Notes: a model not told the origin generated them from the letters alone. A DNA stretch of 64,000 nucleotides from Veillonella parvula DSM 2008 (GCF_000024945.1 NC_013520.1:358001-422000); one strand, 5' to 3'. Shown: positions 17,098-29,137, counted from the first letter of the stretch. Program-made: numbers and translations.

Positions 17098-18696
17098 ATG
17101 ATTAGAATAATAAATCTCCGCGTAGCTGTTACGGTTAAGTCGGATATCAAAAGTATTGTAGAAAAGAAATATCCCCCGTTACGTGGCGCTATCGAAACGA
17201 TTCATGTTGTTCGACGTGCCGTAGATGCTCGTAAGAAGCCAAACATTGTTTTTGTATATACTCTATTCATTGAGGTTCATAATGAAGCTCAAGTCATGAA
17301 AAAGCTTGGTAAAGAAAAGGATGTATCTGTATTTGCTGCAGAAGATCCAGAACCTATTGTTTTTGGGTCCGTACCATTAGCTCATCGTCCTGTTGTTATG
17401 GGCTTTGGCCCTGCGGGGATGCTTGCAGCCTTTTACTTAGCTCGTGAAGGCTATCGCCCTATCGTACTTGAACGCGGTCAAGATGTAGATACACGTAGTC
17501 ATGATGTAGAAACATTTTGGAAGGAAGGCGTATTTAAACCTGAATCCAACGTACAATTTGGGGAAGGTGGCGCAGGAACTTTTTCCGATGGTAAGTTGAC
17601 AACTCGCATTACCCATCCGCGTTTGCATGAGATATCTAAATACTTTGTTGAGTTTGGTGCGCCTGAAGAAATATTATATAAACATAAACCTCACGTAGGT
17701 ACAGATAAATTGCGTACTATGGTAAAAGCCATGCGTGAGCGCATCATCGAATGGGGTGGTGAAGTCCGTTTTGGTTCTAAGGTAACGGATTTGTTTATTG
17801 AAAATGACCGTATCGTAGGCGTTGAAGTTAATGGTAGTGAGCGTATTGATACGACTGTTGTTTTGTCTGGTGTAGGCCATAGTGCACGTGACACATACGA
17901 AATGCTTTATAAACGCAATGTGGAAATGACGGCAAAACCATTTGCTATCGGGGTTCGTATTGAGCATGATCAGACTATAATTGATGAGTCTCAATATGGT
18001 GTAGAACCATCTAGCTTGGGTCTCGGCGCAGCAGAATATTCTCTCGTATACCACGATAAAGAATCGGGCCGTACTGCATATAGCTTCTGTATGTGTCCAG
18101 GTGGTCAAGTAGTAGCATCTGCCTCTGAAGAGGGTGGTGTTGTCGTAAATGGCATGAGTTTATACGCTCGGGATAGCGGTGTTGCTAATAGTGCTATTGT
18201 AGTCAACGTAGGTCCAGATGACTTTGGTACTCATCCATTGGATGGCGTCGCATTCCAACGAGAATGGGAACGCAAAGCCTATGAGTTGGGCGGTTCCAAC
18301 TTCCATGCACCTGCACAAACAGTAGGGCAGTTTTTAGGGCTTTCACAAGCACCTAGCGTACAAAATAGTATATATAGCTATGAGCCAGGTGTCGTAAATT
18401 GTGATTTACATGATTGCTTGCCATCATTCGTCACATCTGTATTAGAGCGGGCCTTGCCATACTGGGGCCGTCGTATCCGTGGATTCGATGATCCTGCGGT
18501 GTGTATGACAGGCGTTGAAACGCGTACCTCTGCACCACTCCGTATGGGACGCAATGAAGAACGCATTTCTCCTACTGTAGGAGGTTTCTATCCTATGGGG
18601 GAGGGGGCTGGCTATGCAGGGGGAATTATGAGTGCTGCCCTTGATGGTGCGGAAACGGCCATTTTATGTATGGCAAAATACGCAAAACCTAATTAG
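17098..18696 (+). CDS. NAD(P)/FAD-dependent oxidoreductase of unknown substrate
   Basis: A 532-residue flavoprotein of the uncharacterised FAD-dependent dehydrogenase type common in Firmicutes. An N-terminal domain of about 90 residues (IRIINLRVAV to the EDPEPIVFGS region) precedes a Rossmann FAD site (VVMGFGPAGMLAAFYLAREGYRPIVLERG). Further blocks are NVQFGEGGAGTFSDGKL, a GVGHSARDTYEML stretch and a C-terminal GEGAGYAGGIMSAALDG. It has its own promoter region (TATAAT at 16991) and lies between cdaR and glmM, splitting the usual cdaA-cdaR-glmM operon. The physiological reaction is not known to me. Confidence 0.8.
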   Translation: MIRIINLRVAVTVKSDIKSIVEKKYPPLRGAIETIHVVRRAVDARKKPNIVFVYTLFIEVHNEAQVMKKLGKEKDVSVFAAEDPEPIVFGSVPLAHRPVVMGFGPAGMLAAFYLAREGYRPIVLERGQDVDTRSHDVETFWKEGVFKPESNVQFGEGGAGTFSDGKLTTRITHPRLHEISKYFVEFGAPEEILYKHKPHVGTDKLRTMVKAMRERIIEWGGEVRFGSKVTDLFIENDRIVGVEVNGSERIDTTVVLSGVGHSARDTYEMLYKRNVEMTAKPFAIGVRIEHDQTIIDESQYGVEPSSLGLGAAEYSLVYHDKESGRTAYSFCMCPGGQVVASASEEGGVVVNGMSLYARDSGVANSAIVVNVGPDDFGTHPLDGVAFQREWERKAYELGGSNFHAPAQTVGQFLGLSQAPSVQNSIYSYEPGVVNCDLHDCLPSFVTSVLERALPYWGRRIRGFDDPAVCMTGVETRTSAPLRMGRNEERISPTVGGFYPMGEGAGYAGGIMSAALDGAETAILCMAKYAKPN

Positions 18697-18882
18697 TGGG
18701 GAATTATACTGATGAATTGAATTACAGTATAGATTCATACTATTTATGTAATATAGATGTGACTTTATAGTAGGTATGCTTTCTATATTATGATATAATA
18801 CACAACAGTAATTATTGAAATGATACACACGGTAGATATATAGACTTGTGAAACTTTCACAAATCCTTAGAGGAGGATAATT

Positions 18883-20235
18883 ATGGCTCGTTTATTTGGT
18901 ACAGATGGTGTACGTGGTGTTGTTAATGAGTTTTTAACGCCAGAATTAGCCTATCATTTAGGTCGTGCGGCAGGAACGCATTTTGGTAAGGAAAAGGAAC
19001 ATCCTACGTTCTTGATTGGTCGCGATACGCGAATTTCTGGTTCTATGCTTGAAAGTGCATTAGCAGCGGGCATTTGTTCTGTTGGCGGTAATGTAGTGAT
19101 TGCAGGCGTTATCCCAACGCCAGCAGTAGCGTACCTTGTACGTCAACAAGGGTTTGATGCGGGTGCTGTTATTTCTGCATCTCACAATCCATATCCAGAT
19201 AATGGCATTAAATTCTTTGATAGCAATGGCTATAAATTACCTGATGAAGTGGAAGATGAATTGGAAAAATATGTTCGTCAAAGTGCAGATAATGAATTAG
19301 CACGTCCTACAGGGAATGGTATAGGTAAAATTGAGTTTAATAGTAACTTGGCTCATTTATATGCTCACTTTGTACGTCACACAATCGATACGTCCCTTGA
19401 AGGGTTGACTATCGTTTATGATGGTGCCAATGGCGCCGCGTCTAGTGTAGGTCCAGAAATTTTGTCTGGACTAGGGGCTAAAGTCATCAATATTAATGTG
19501 AATCCAGATGGCTTAAACATCAATCATCACTGTGGTTCTACGTATATCGAAGGATTGCAAGTAGCTGTGCAACAACATAATGCAGACCTTGGTATTGCTA
19601 ATGATGGCGATGCTGACCGCTGTTTATTGGTTGATGAAAAAGGTCAAGTTCTCGATGGCGATCAAATTATGTTATTATGCGCTCTTAAGTTGAAAGAAGA
19701 AGGCAAACTTAAAGGTGATACCATAGTTGGTACCGTTATGAGTAATATCGGATTCCATAAAGCAGCAGAAGAACTTGGTATGAAAACGGTTTCCACTGCT
19801 GTTGGTGATCGGTATGTATTGGAATACATGCGTGAACATAATCTTTCCATTGGTGGTGAACAATCTGGTCACGTAATCTTCTTAGATCACAACACCACTG
19901 GTGACGGTATGTTAACAGCTGTTCAAGTGGCGGCTCTTATGAAGGAGAAAAAGCAACCTCTTTCTGAGTTGGCCGGCATTATGACAAAATACCCACAAGT
20001 TCTTGTAAATGTTCGGGTCGCTACAAAAACTGGCTGGGAAGACAATGATCTTATCAAAGCTGCTATCGTAACAGCTGAAGGAGAGCTCGGTGACGAAGGT
20101 CGCGTACTTGTACGTGCCTCTGGTACAGAACCACTTATTCGCGTTATGGCAGAAGGTCCAGACCAAGAAACATTACAATCATTATGTGAAGAAATCGCTG
20201 ATATTATCGGTAGAGAACAAGGGTTAGCTGAATAA
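18883..20235 (+). CDS. glmM: Phosphoglucosamine mutase
   Basis: Interconverts glucosamine-6-phosphate and glucosamine-1-phosphate on the route to UDP-GlcNAc. It is 450 residues, the normal length. The phosphoserine loop ISASHNP has the catalytic Ser at residue 100, the metal loop is NDGDADR, the sugar loop GGEQSGH, and the phosphate loop RASGTEPLIRVM. AGGAGG lies before the ATG. In Firmicutes GlmM can bind and inhibit CdaA, and here it lies 3 kb downstream of cdaA; glmS is 4.3 kb further on. Confidence 0.95.
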   Translation: MARLFGTDGVRGVVNEFLTPELAYHLGRAAGTHFGKEKEHPTFLIGRDTRISGSMLESALAAGICSVGGNVVIAGVIPTPAVAYLVRQQGFDAGAVISASHNPYPDNGIKFFDSNGYKLPDEVEDELEKYVRQSADNELARPTGNGIGKIEFNSNLAHLYAHFVRHTIDTSLEGLTIVYDGANGAASSVGPEILSGLGAKVININVNPDGLNINHHCGSTYIEGLQVAVQQHNADLGIANDGDADRCLLVDEKGQVLDGDQIMLLCALKLKEEGKLKGDTIVGTVMSNIGFHKAAEELGMKTVSTAVGDRYVLEYMREHNLSIGGEQSGHVIFLDHNTTGDGMLTAVQVAALMKEKKQPLSELAGIMTKYPQVLVNVRVATKTGWEDNDLIKAAIVTAEGELGDEGRVLVRASGTEPLIRVMAEGPDQETLQSLCEEIADIIGREQGLAE

Positions 20236-20302
20236 CTCTTGATGAGTAGTTTGATACCATTCCGTTTGGTTCCATTCTACAACTTTTATATTAAAGGTAT
20301 AC

Positions 20303-20365
20303 CCTCCTATATATGTCCCTTTGCTCCGTCCTACGTAAAGTCGCTGCAGGAACATATATAGGAGG
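20303..20365 (+). repeat. Large inverted repeat downstream of glmM
   Basis: A perfect 14-bp stem (CCTCCTATATATGT 20303-20316 with 20352-20365) encloses a 35-nt loop. The right arm contains GGAGG, an SD sequence followed by a four-codon open frame (ATG AGT GAT ATT TAA at about 20373). There is no T-run, so it does not look like an ordinary terminator. Confidence 0.7.
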
Positions 20366-20451
20366 TTTAGAGATGAGTGATATTTAAAATTGAATAATCA
20401 TAATGAATAATCTTTTTATTTTGGTTTATTCTAAGCTTAGAGGGTGATATT

Positions 20452-21147
20452 ATGAAAACAATAGGCTTAATTGGGGGAATGAGCTGGGAAAGTACGATTA
20501 CGTATTACCAAGTTTTGAATGAAACTATTAAGCAAGTTTTGGGCGGCTTACATTCGGCAAAATGTATTTTATATAGCGTTGATTTTGAAGAAATAGAAAA
20601 GTGCCAGGCAAATGGCGATTGGGATAGAAGTGCTGAAATTTTATCCGATGCGGCTCAATCTCTTGAAAAGGCTGGTGCTGATTATATTGTTATATGCACG
20701 AATACAATGCATAAAGTAGCGGATAAAATAGAAAGACATATTCACATACCTCTTCTTCATATTGCGGAAATGACTGCAGTAGAGTTAGAAAAATCAGGTA
20801 TTACAAAGGTAGGTCTACTCGGTACCAAGTACACGATGCAACAAGATTTTTATAAATGTATCTTGGAAAATCGGGGGATTCATGTTGTTATCCCTAACGA
20901 AGATCAAGTTGAACTTGTGAATAGTATTATATACAATGAATTGTGTTTAGGTGTTATTTCTAATGAATCTAAACAACAATACTTAGATATTATTGGTGAT
21001 TTGGTAAAATCTGGTGTACAAGGTGTTATTTTAGGCTGTACTGAAATCGGACTACTTATTAAACAGGATGATACAGATATACCGTTATTTGATACTACAT
21101 TGATACATGCAAAAAATGCGGCGTTGATTTCTATTGGTAGAGCATAA
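20452..21147 (+). CDS. Aspartate/glutamate racemase family protein
   Basis: Probable PLP-independent amino-acid racemase using two cysteines. The 231-residue protein starts KTIGLIGGMSWEST, typical of the aspartate racemase branch, and has both catalytic Cys motifs, VICTNTMHK and ILGCTEIGLL. AGGG precedes the ATG. Substrate (Asp, Glu or another) cannot be decided. It is flanked by a large hairpin upstream and a very stable terminator downstream, so it is probably a single-gene unit. Confidence 0.86.
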   Translation: MKTIGLIGGMSWESTITYYQVLNETIKQVLGGLHSAKCILYSVDFEEIEKCQANGDWDRSAEILSDAAQSLEKAGADYIVICTNTMHKVADKIERHIHIPLLHIAEMTAVELEKSGITKVGLLGTKYTMQQDFYKCILENRGIHVVIPNEDQVELVNSIIYNELCLGVISNESKQQYLDIIGDLVKSGVQGVILGCTEIGLLIKQDDTDIPLFDTTLIHAKNAALISIGRA

Positions 21148-21180
21148 TATAGTTAGCTTTTATTTTTGTTTAAATAACAT

Positions 21181-21237
21181 AACCCTCTATTAGATATTTT
21201 TATTCATTTTTAGAATATCTAATAGAGGGTTGTTTTT
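21181..21237 (+). terminator. Strong intrinsic terminator after the racemase gene
   Basis: A perfect 18-bp stem (21181-21198 with 21214-21231) is followed by TGTTTTT. Confidence 0.9.
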
Positions 21238-21386
21238 ATGCAATTAGAACTAGCTAGAGACTAAAGGAAATCTTTTAGCATGGTTTGAATTTATATGAGA
21301 GGAGTTACTATAGGCACGTATATAGGAAGTAATTTGTGTTATCATAGCCATATAGTCTGAAATATATTCGATAGAAAAGGTGTAAT

Positions 21387-22478
21387 ATGAAGCTTGCTAT
21401 AAAAGAGTATTGGGAAAATCTTAAAGTAGAATATGAAACTACTTATAAGGTATCTATATGTAGTAATTATAATGTATTAAAGGAATATGCAGAGCGTTTT
21501 AGAACTTACTTGCATGGTTTGATGCATGAGCAACCGCATGATGTGGATGTGGTATGTGCTTTAGCAACTGTTGAACAGGTGTTGAGGCATGAAGAAAATT
21601 CAATACAACTATTGGAAGAGTTCCTTAGAAAATACAAAGAAGAATTGAGTGATACTGAAAAAGCAAGAGTTTACACTAATTTGGCTTTTTATTATAACGA
21701 TGAGGGGAGTATAAAAGAATATGAGTATCTATCTGCAGCGGTAAAGCTAAACTCTCCATATATAGAGACCTACCGAGGGCTGGCTTTATATCATTTTACA
21801 TCTTATGCAGAAAAGGGCTCAGTAGAGGAATTGGAGAGAAGCTTACTGACTTATGAAAAGGGACGAAACATATCAGATAATTATGAAATGAACTTTGGCT
21901 ATGCGGTATGTTTATTTGAACTCAAAGAATATGAAAAAGCAAAGACCATTTTTGTGCAGTTACTTGAAAACTGTCCAAATAGAATGCGATTACTTCTTTG
22001 TATAGCTTATTGTGATGTGTATTTAGGAAATAAAATCCAATCCCTTGATTATTTGAAGAAAATTAAGATTGGTGGAGATCCTGCATATCAGCGAGATGAT
22101 GAAATTTGGGAGTTTGATATCTTTAATGCCTATTATGTATTAGATGAGTACAAATTATTCTTAGAAGAATGTGAAAAGGCTAAAAGCTCTTGTGACCTAA
22201 ATTACGGCCCTTATTATTTTGGCCTTTGGACTATGAATCAATATGACCAATTCCATCTAGAAGTGGACAAACAACGAACAAAAATACTAGCATGTATTGA
22301 AGATGTAAAAATAGATGATGACTTTGCGAGTGAAGAAGAGAGGCAAGAGCATCTCCAATGTTGGGAAGATGATTTAGAAAGCCTAAATATATTAGAGTAT
22401 AAGATTAAATATGAAAACTACAAGCCTACGGTGAAATTAAAATTGTGGCCAATATATGGCTGTTATTTAATAGATTAG
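21387..22478 (+). CDS. TPR-repeat protein of unknown function
   Basis: A 363-residue soluble protein without signal peptide. Helical pairs with tetratricopeptide spacing run through it (for example ARVYTNLAFYYNDEGSIKEYEYLSAAVKL, then NFGYAVCLFELKEYEKAKTIFVQLLENCP and LLLCIAYCDVYLGNKIQSLDYLKKI). It is rich in Glu, Lys and Tyr and has no catalytic domain. The C-terminal 90 residues (KILACIEDVKIDDDFASEEE onward) are acidic and not obviously TPR. It stands alone between terminators. I do not recognise the family; a scaffold or an immunity-type protein are both possible. Confidence 0.6.
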   Translation: MKLAIKEYWENLKVEYETTYKVSICSNYNVLKEYAERFRTYLHGLMHEQPHDVDVVCALATVEQVLRHEENSIQLLEEFLRKYKEELSDTEKARVYTNLAFYYNDEGSIKEYEYLSAAVKLNSPYIETYRGLALYHFTSYAEKGSVEELERSLLTYEKGRNISDNYEMNFGYAVCLFELKEYEKAKTIFVQLLENCPNRMRLLLCIAYCDVYLGNKIQSLDYLKKIKIGGDPAYQRDDEIWEFDIFNAYYVLDEYKLFLEECEKAKSSCDLNYGPYYFGLWTMNQYDQFHLEVDKQRTKILACIEDVKIDDDFASEEERQEHLQCWEDDLESLNILEYKIKYENYKPTVKLKLWPIYGCYLID

Positions 22479-22568
22479 CTATCTCATGATTTTTAATCTG
22501 CTTATTGGTAGATTTATATAAAGATGATTTATATATTTAAATTGATATACAAGTAAGTTTAACAAATT

Positions 22569-22613
22569 AAAAGCACTACTTTGAATTGCAATTATTCAGA
22601 GTAGTGCTTTTGA
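22569..22613. terminator. Bidirectional terminator between convergent genes
   Basis: A 12-bp stem (AAAAGCACTACT 22569-22580 with 22600-22611), with A-run and T-run on its two sides, serves both the TPR gene and the convergent beta-helix gene. Confidence 0.85.
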
Positions 22614-22615
22614 TA

Positions 22616-24013
22616 TTATTTATCAGCCACAACAAGTTTATATCCATTCAATTGAATGTTACTGCCGGTTGTGTCTTCGTTGCTCAAGGATTTTACATAG
22701 CTGTCGCCAGTGAGTATCCAATTGGAGTCTTTGCTGAGTTTCACTGTTACTTCTTTAGCCGTATTGTCTGTGTTTACAGCACCTACAAGGCTAGATCCAT
22801 TTATCATGTCAAGAGCGATGGTACTGATTGAATCGGCCATAATATTACCACTTAGTTCTTGATTAGATGTGCGGAGTGTGAGGTGACCGCCGTTCTCACC
22901 AGTTTTTCCCCAACGGGAGTCAGCAGCTGCTTTCACTAGGGTAGATGTGTTCGGCATAGAGATTGCATTGTTAGAAAGGTCTACTTCAGCAGTGGTGTTG
23001 TTTACATAGAGAAACGCACCTGTAGCGTGAGTTGTGAGTGTGTTATTCTCTGCTTTCAGACGAGCAATACCGCTTTCAGCATCACCAGAGAAGCTTTGAT
23101 ATAGCATAAAACCATTGTCTTTGTAGCCAGTTACATTGGAGTTTGTAAGGGTTATGGAGTTTTTACCTTCTACGACGCCAATTTCACTGTTATTCGCTAT
23201 GCCGTTGACATTGTTTACCATAATATTACCCGTGGAGTAGATAACAGGACTGCCTTCGCCAGATGTGGTGAGTTTTGCTGCTTCTGCGGTGATAGTGCCT
23301 TCTCCGCGATCTGTAGCAAGTGTAGCGGAGTGAGCCCCTTCAGTGGTGATAGTTAGATTTTTGCCATTTACAGTACCTTTGTAAGTAGCATCTAAACCAC
23401 GAGAGGAATCGCTTTTTGTGTGAATATTAGTATTTTCTACGTTGATAACCGAGTTTTCACCAGTGGCAAAGACTGCATTAGAACCTTTAGAGTTAGATGT
23501 AATATTGCTACCCTTGATGTTGATTTGACTGCCGTCAATGCTGAGGACTACTGCATTTTGACCACGAAAATTGCTGTTATCATCGCTTGTAGTGTTACCC
23601 GTTTTATCAAATACGCTATTTTCGATGTTTACGACTGCTTTATTTTTACCGATGAAAGCATTCTGATCGGCTGTTGTATTTGTCATCGACTCATGAGCAA
23701 TAGATTTGTTTTCTGTAATGATAGTTGTGCCTTTGAAAGTATTAGGATCTGCATCAGCTTGTGGTGCCATACTATTAGGACCACCGTTTGGAGATGTGCT
23801 TCCTTGTGCGGATGGTACTGTTTTGGTTTGCTCTGTTGTGGTTACAACTGCGATGTTAGTGTTAGGCTGAGTTTCTGCTGCTAAGGTTGGAATGATAGCT
23901 AACGTTGATAGGGCAGCACCAAGGACTGCAGGTAATACCCAACGGCGTAACTTTCTATAGGACAAACTATTTTTTCTATTTTTATGTTTCTTTTTAATCG
24001 TTGTTTTATTCAT
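22616..24013 (-). CDS. Secreted right-handed beta-helix surface protein without anchor
   Basis: A 465-residue exported protein of unknown function. A long basic n-region (residues 1-25, many Lys/Arg) precedes a hydrophobic core ending near LAAET, resembling the extended signals of type V secretion substrates. The mature part is rich in Asn, Thr and Ser with short strand-turn repeats (NAVVNIENS, NAVVLSIDGS, NAVFATGENSVINVENT), typical of a parallel beta-helix adhesin passenger. No beta-barrel translocator, SLH, LPXTG or lipobox follows; the protein stops at LNGYKLVVADK. The ATG at 24,013 has GGGAG upstream. It may be a free effector, or a passenger needing a partner encoded elsewhere. Confidence 0.7.
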   Translation of the reverse strand: MNKTTIKKKHKNRKNSLSYRKLRRWVLPAVLGAALSTLAIIPTLAAETQPNTNIAVVTTTEQTKTVPSAQGSTSPNGGPNSMAPQADADPNTFKGTTIITENKSIAHESMTNTTADQNAFIGKNKAVVNIENSVFDKTGNTTSDDNSNFRGQNAVVLSIDGSQINIKGSNITSNSKGSNAVFATGENSVINVENTNIHTKSDSSRGLDATYKGTVNGKNLTITTEGAHSATLATDRGEGTITAEAAKLTTSGEGSPVIYSTGNIMVNNVNGIANNSEIGVVEGKNSITLTNSNVTGYKDNGFMLYQSFSGDAESGIARLKAENNTLTTHATGAFLYVNNTTAEVDLSNNAISMPNTSTLVKAAADSRWGKTGENGGHLTLRTSNQELSGNIMADSISTIALDMINGSSLVGAVNTDNTAKEVTVKLSKDSNWILTGDSYVKSLSNEDTTGSNIQLNGYKLVVADK

Positions 24014-24168
24014 GATTAATATCTCCCAAATTATATACATACATTTTGAAAATACAACAAAATCTAATTGTGTAAAATTTAGAATGATAGAAGTATAATT
24101 TCTTACAATGAAAAGGACGTGAAGCATAGAAACAATCTTTTTTATTCCTTTTGAATTATCTGAGGTGG

Positions 24169-24198
24169 TTTACTTTTTATCGATTTTTTTAGTATAAT
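24169..24198 (+). promoter_or_regulatory. Predicted glmS promoter
   Basis: TTTACT at 24169-24174 and TATAAT at 24193-24198, spaced 18 bp, lie about 80 bp upstream of the ribozyme cleavage site. Confidence 0.55.
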
Positions 24199-24276
24199 AT
24201 ACCTCAGTACATATTTTATTTTGTACTGATTCTGCCATATATCACAGAAAGGAATTCCGAATTCGTAAAGGCGAAT

Positions 24277-24416
24277 AGCGCAAGTACCCACGAAGGCAGT
24301 CGTTAGGGTAGACGAGGTGAAGAGTGATCGAGTCATCAGCGGATGCTCTTCCGGCATATTCATGTCGTAACAGGTATTAAAAAGCCCATCGGTAACGATG
24401 GGGACAAAGTATATCT
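24277..24416 (+). ncRNA. glmS ribozyme (self-cleaving riboswitch)
   Basis: Glucosamine-6-phosphate acts as coenzyme for cleavage of the glmS leader, lowering GlmS synthesis. The conserved core is visible: AGCGC at 24277, with cleavage predicted between 24277 and 24278; the GACGAGG block; AUCGAG; the GCGGAUGCUCUUCCGG segment that closes the core pseudoknot; and a distal hairpin CCCATCGGTAACGATGGGG. The order and spacing match the known glmS ribozyme, and it sits 135 bp before glmS. The first stem-loop (GTACCC...GGGTA with an ACGAAGGCAGTCGT loop) differs in size from the B. subtilis form I recall. Confidence 0.93.
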
Positions 24417-24460
24417 GAATGAATTGTATTGAATTAATAATTAATACATTAAATAGAATA

Positions 24461-24490
24461 TTAATCTAGAACATTAATCTAGAACATTAA
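24461..24490 (+). repeat. 13-bp tandem repeat in glmS leader
   Basis: TTAATCTAGAACA occurs twice in tandem (24461-24473 and 24474-24486), followed by a partial third copy. It lies between ribozyme and SD. A GC-rich hairpin (CTGGGG 24511-24516 with CCCCAG 24527-24532) then stands just before the AGGAGG. Confidence 0.8.
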
Positions 24491-24550
24491 TTAGTTAGCC
24501 TTAGTTTTTGCTGGGGCTAGAAATACCCCCAGTTATAGGAGGATATACTC

Positions 24551-27428
<2,878 letters not shown>

Positions 27429-27464
27429 AATCATATAGTAGACTTTTAATTTGTGAGGTAAACC

Positions 27465-27941
27465 ATGACGAAACAAGAGGCGATGGAACGCTTTTCATCA
27501 GGTGCCGTACAACAGAGCTTAGAAATACATCGCGGTATACAGTGGACCGGTCGCATCATCGGTCTAGTTGTGTGTGCGTTGATCGTAAAATATATGCCCT
27601 CAGACTGGGCGGAACGTGTATGGTATTATCTGTTGCTGCTCGTGATATTATGGACCCTTCATAGATTAGGTGAAAGTCAAGCTTTTATCTGTGAAAAGGG
27701 CCTCGTGTTAAAACGTAGGCCTTTTTCTGTGAAAGAATACTTTCACAGTTTATTCTATGGGGATGAATATTTCGTCTTTGTTGATTATGAGCATATTATC
27801 GGATTCACTGAGGAATGGCGCGAGTTGCAAGCGATGAATAATCATGGTGGAATCTATGTGATACCACTTGATCTGCATCAGGTGGCGTACAATGATAAAA
27901 TGGCGATGATTGAGGCCATCCATAAACATACGCAGTCATAA
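27465..27941 (+). CDS. Small membrane protein of unknown function (YcxB-like architecture)
   Basis: A 158-residue protein with a soluble N-terminal helix, two adjacent membrane spans (WTGRIIGLVVCALIVKYM and VWYYLLLLVILWTLHRL) and a C-terminal cytoplasmic beta-rich domain (FICEKGLVLKRRPF, then EYFVFVDYEHIIGFTEEW and GGIYVIPLDLHQ). Two spans followed by a PH-like domain recalls YcxB/PH-domain membrane proteins, but I cannot assign a family with certainty. It probably shares the trpS transcript. Confidence 0.6.
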   Translation: MTKQEAMERFSSGAVQQSLEIHRGIQWTGRIIGLVVCALIVKYMPSDWAERVWYYLLLLVILWTLHRLGESQAFICEKGLVLKRRPFSVKEYFHSLFYGDEYFVFVDYEHIIGFTEEWRELQAMNNHGGIYVIPLDLHQVAYNDKMAMIEAIHKHTQS

Positions 27942-28089
27942 AGTACGAGTATGAAGCGTTATATAATATAGGCATACAGAAATATAAATATAGGACTACA
28001 GAAACATAAAGCAAATGAATCTAGAATCATAAACTATATATGTGGAGAATCTGTAAGATAAAAAACTCAAAAATTCATCAAATTAACTA

Positions 28090-28118
28090 TTTACAACTTT
28101 AATGAACTAAAGTATAAT
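28090..28118 (+). promoter_or_regulatory. Promoter of the amino-acid ABC importer operon
   Basis: TTTACA at 28090-28095 and TATAAT at 28113-28118 with an optimal 17-bp spacer, 84 bp before the binding-protein gene. Confidence 0.75.
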
Positions 28119-28201
28119 ACAATCATTAAGTACGGAATCTAAATCTATATTGAACATATTATTAAGTGGTAAATAGGCGATAATCGCTGTGGAGGATAGT
28201 T

Positions 28202-29014
28202 ATGAATTGGAAAAAGATGATGGCCGTTGGCCTTGCAGCTGTATCTATGATGGCATTTGTAACAGGTTGTGGTGGTGACACTAAAAAAGCTAATACAGAA
28301 TTGCCTAAGAAAGTTGTTATCGGTTTAGATGATAGTTTCCCTCCAATGGGCTTTAAAGATGAAAAAGGTGAAATTGTTGGCTTTGATATCGACATGGCTA
28401 AAGAAGCAGCTAAACGTGCTGGTATGGATGTAGAGTTCAAAGCTATCGACTGGTCTAGTAAAGAAGCGGAACTAAAATCTAAAAAAATTGATGCGTTGTG
28501 GAATGGCTTAACAGTTTCTCCTGAGCGCGAGAAAAATATTTTGTTCTCCAATACATATATGAAGGATAAACAATATGTCATTGTTCGTAATGACGATGAT
28601 TCCATTAAAGGTAAAGCCGATTTAGCTGGTAAGGTAGTAGGCGTGCAACAAGCTAGTACTGGTGAAGCAGCATTGCAAAACGACCCAAGCGGTAAGACTG
28701 TTAAGGAGACAAAATCCTATGCGGATTTTGTAAGTGCATTTATGGATCTTGGTATTGGTCGTGTTGATGCGGTTATTGCTGACGGTGTAATCGCTCGTTA
28801 TCTTATGACAAAAGAACCTGGTAAATACAAGATTGTAGAAGGTACTGACTACGGTGTTGATAATTTCGCTGTTGGTTTCCGTAAAGATGATACTGCTTTG
28901 CGTGACAAAATTAATGGTATCTTAGCTGAAATGAAAAAAGACGGTACTGCTGATAAAATTGCTGAAAAATGGTTAGGCTCAGGCGCAGACTTAGATAAGA
29001 GCGATGCTAAATAG
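28202..29014 (+). CDS. Polar amino-acid ABC transporter, substrate-binding lipoprotein
   Basis: Captures a polar amino acid (glutamine, arginine or cystine class) outside the inner membrane. The 270-residue protein has a lipoprotein signal with lipobox FVTGC, then the family-3 solute-binding fold: KVVIGLDDSFPPMGFKDEKGEIVGFDIDMA, IDALWNGLTVSPEREKNILFS and a C-terminal ILAEMKKDGTADKIAEKWLG. It is first in an operon with a permease and an ATPase. An intercistronic hairpin just after it may keep its level above the membrane components. Confidence 0.92.
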   Translation: MNWKKMMAVGLAAVSMMAFVTGCGGDTKKANTELPKKVVIGLDDSFPPMGFKDEKGEIVGFDIDMAKEAAKRAGMDVEFKAIDWSSKEAELKSKKIDALWNGLTVSPEREKNILFSNTYMKDKQYVIVRNDDDSIKGKADLAGKVVGVQQASTGEAALQNDPSGKTVKETKSYADFVSAFMDLGIGRVDAVIADGVIARYLMTKEPGKYKIVEGTDYGVDNFAVGFRKDDTALRDKINGILAEMKKDGTADKIAEKWLGSGADLDKSDAK

Positions 29015-29083
29015 TACAATTCGTGATATACTAATAGTACTATGGTCAGTAGGTACAACTGATAATTAAAGAACGAAATGTAC

Positions 29084-29116
29084 ACTAGAGAAGCGGCCAG
29101 ATGGCCCTTCTCTAGT
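29084..29116 (+). terminator. Intercistronic hairpin between binding protein and permease
   Basis: A 10-bp stem (ACTAGAGAAG 29084-29093 with 29107-29116) is continued by GGCC/GGCC around an AGAT loop. It lacks a strong T-run, so it looks like a partial attenuator or mRNA-stabilising element, which is common after binding-protein genes. Confidence 0.65.
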
Positions 29117-29137
29117 CGTGTTTTGAAGGAGTCTTTC

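Noticed and set aside
22586-23884. Plus-strand Cys-rich ORFs opposite the beta-helix gene
   Set aside because: Shadows caused by the repetitive Asn/Thr codons of the real minus-strand gene.
24142-24363. Minus-strand 73-residue ORF upstream of glmS
   Set aside because: It lies on the antisense of the glmS ribozyme and its promoter; no SD or family similarity.
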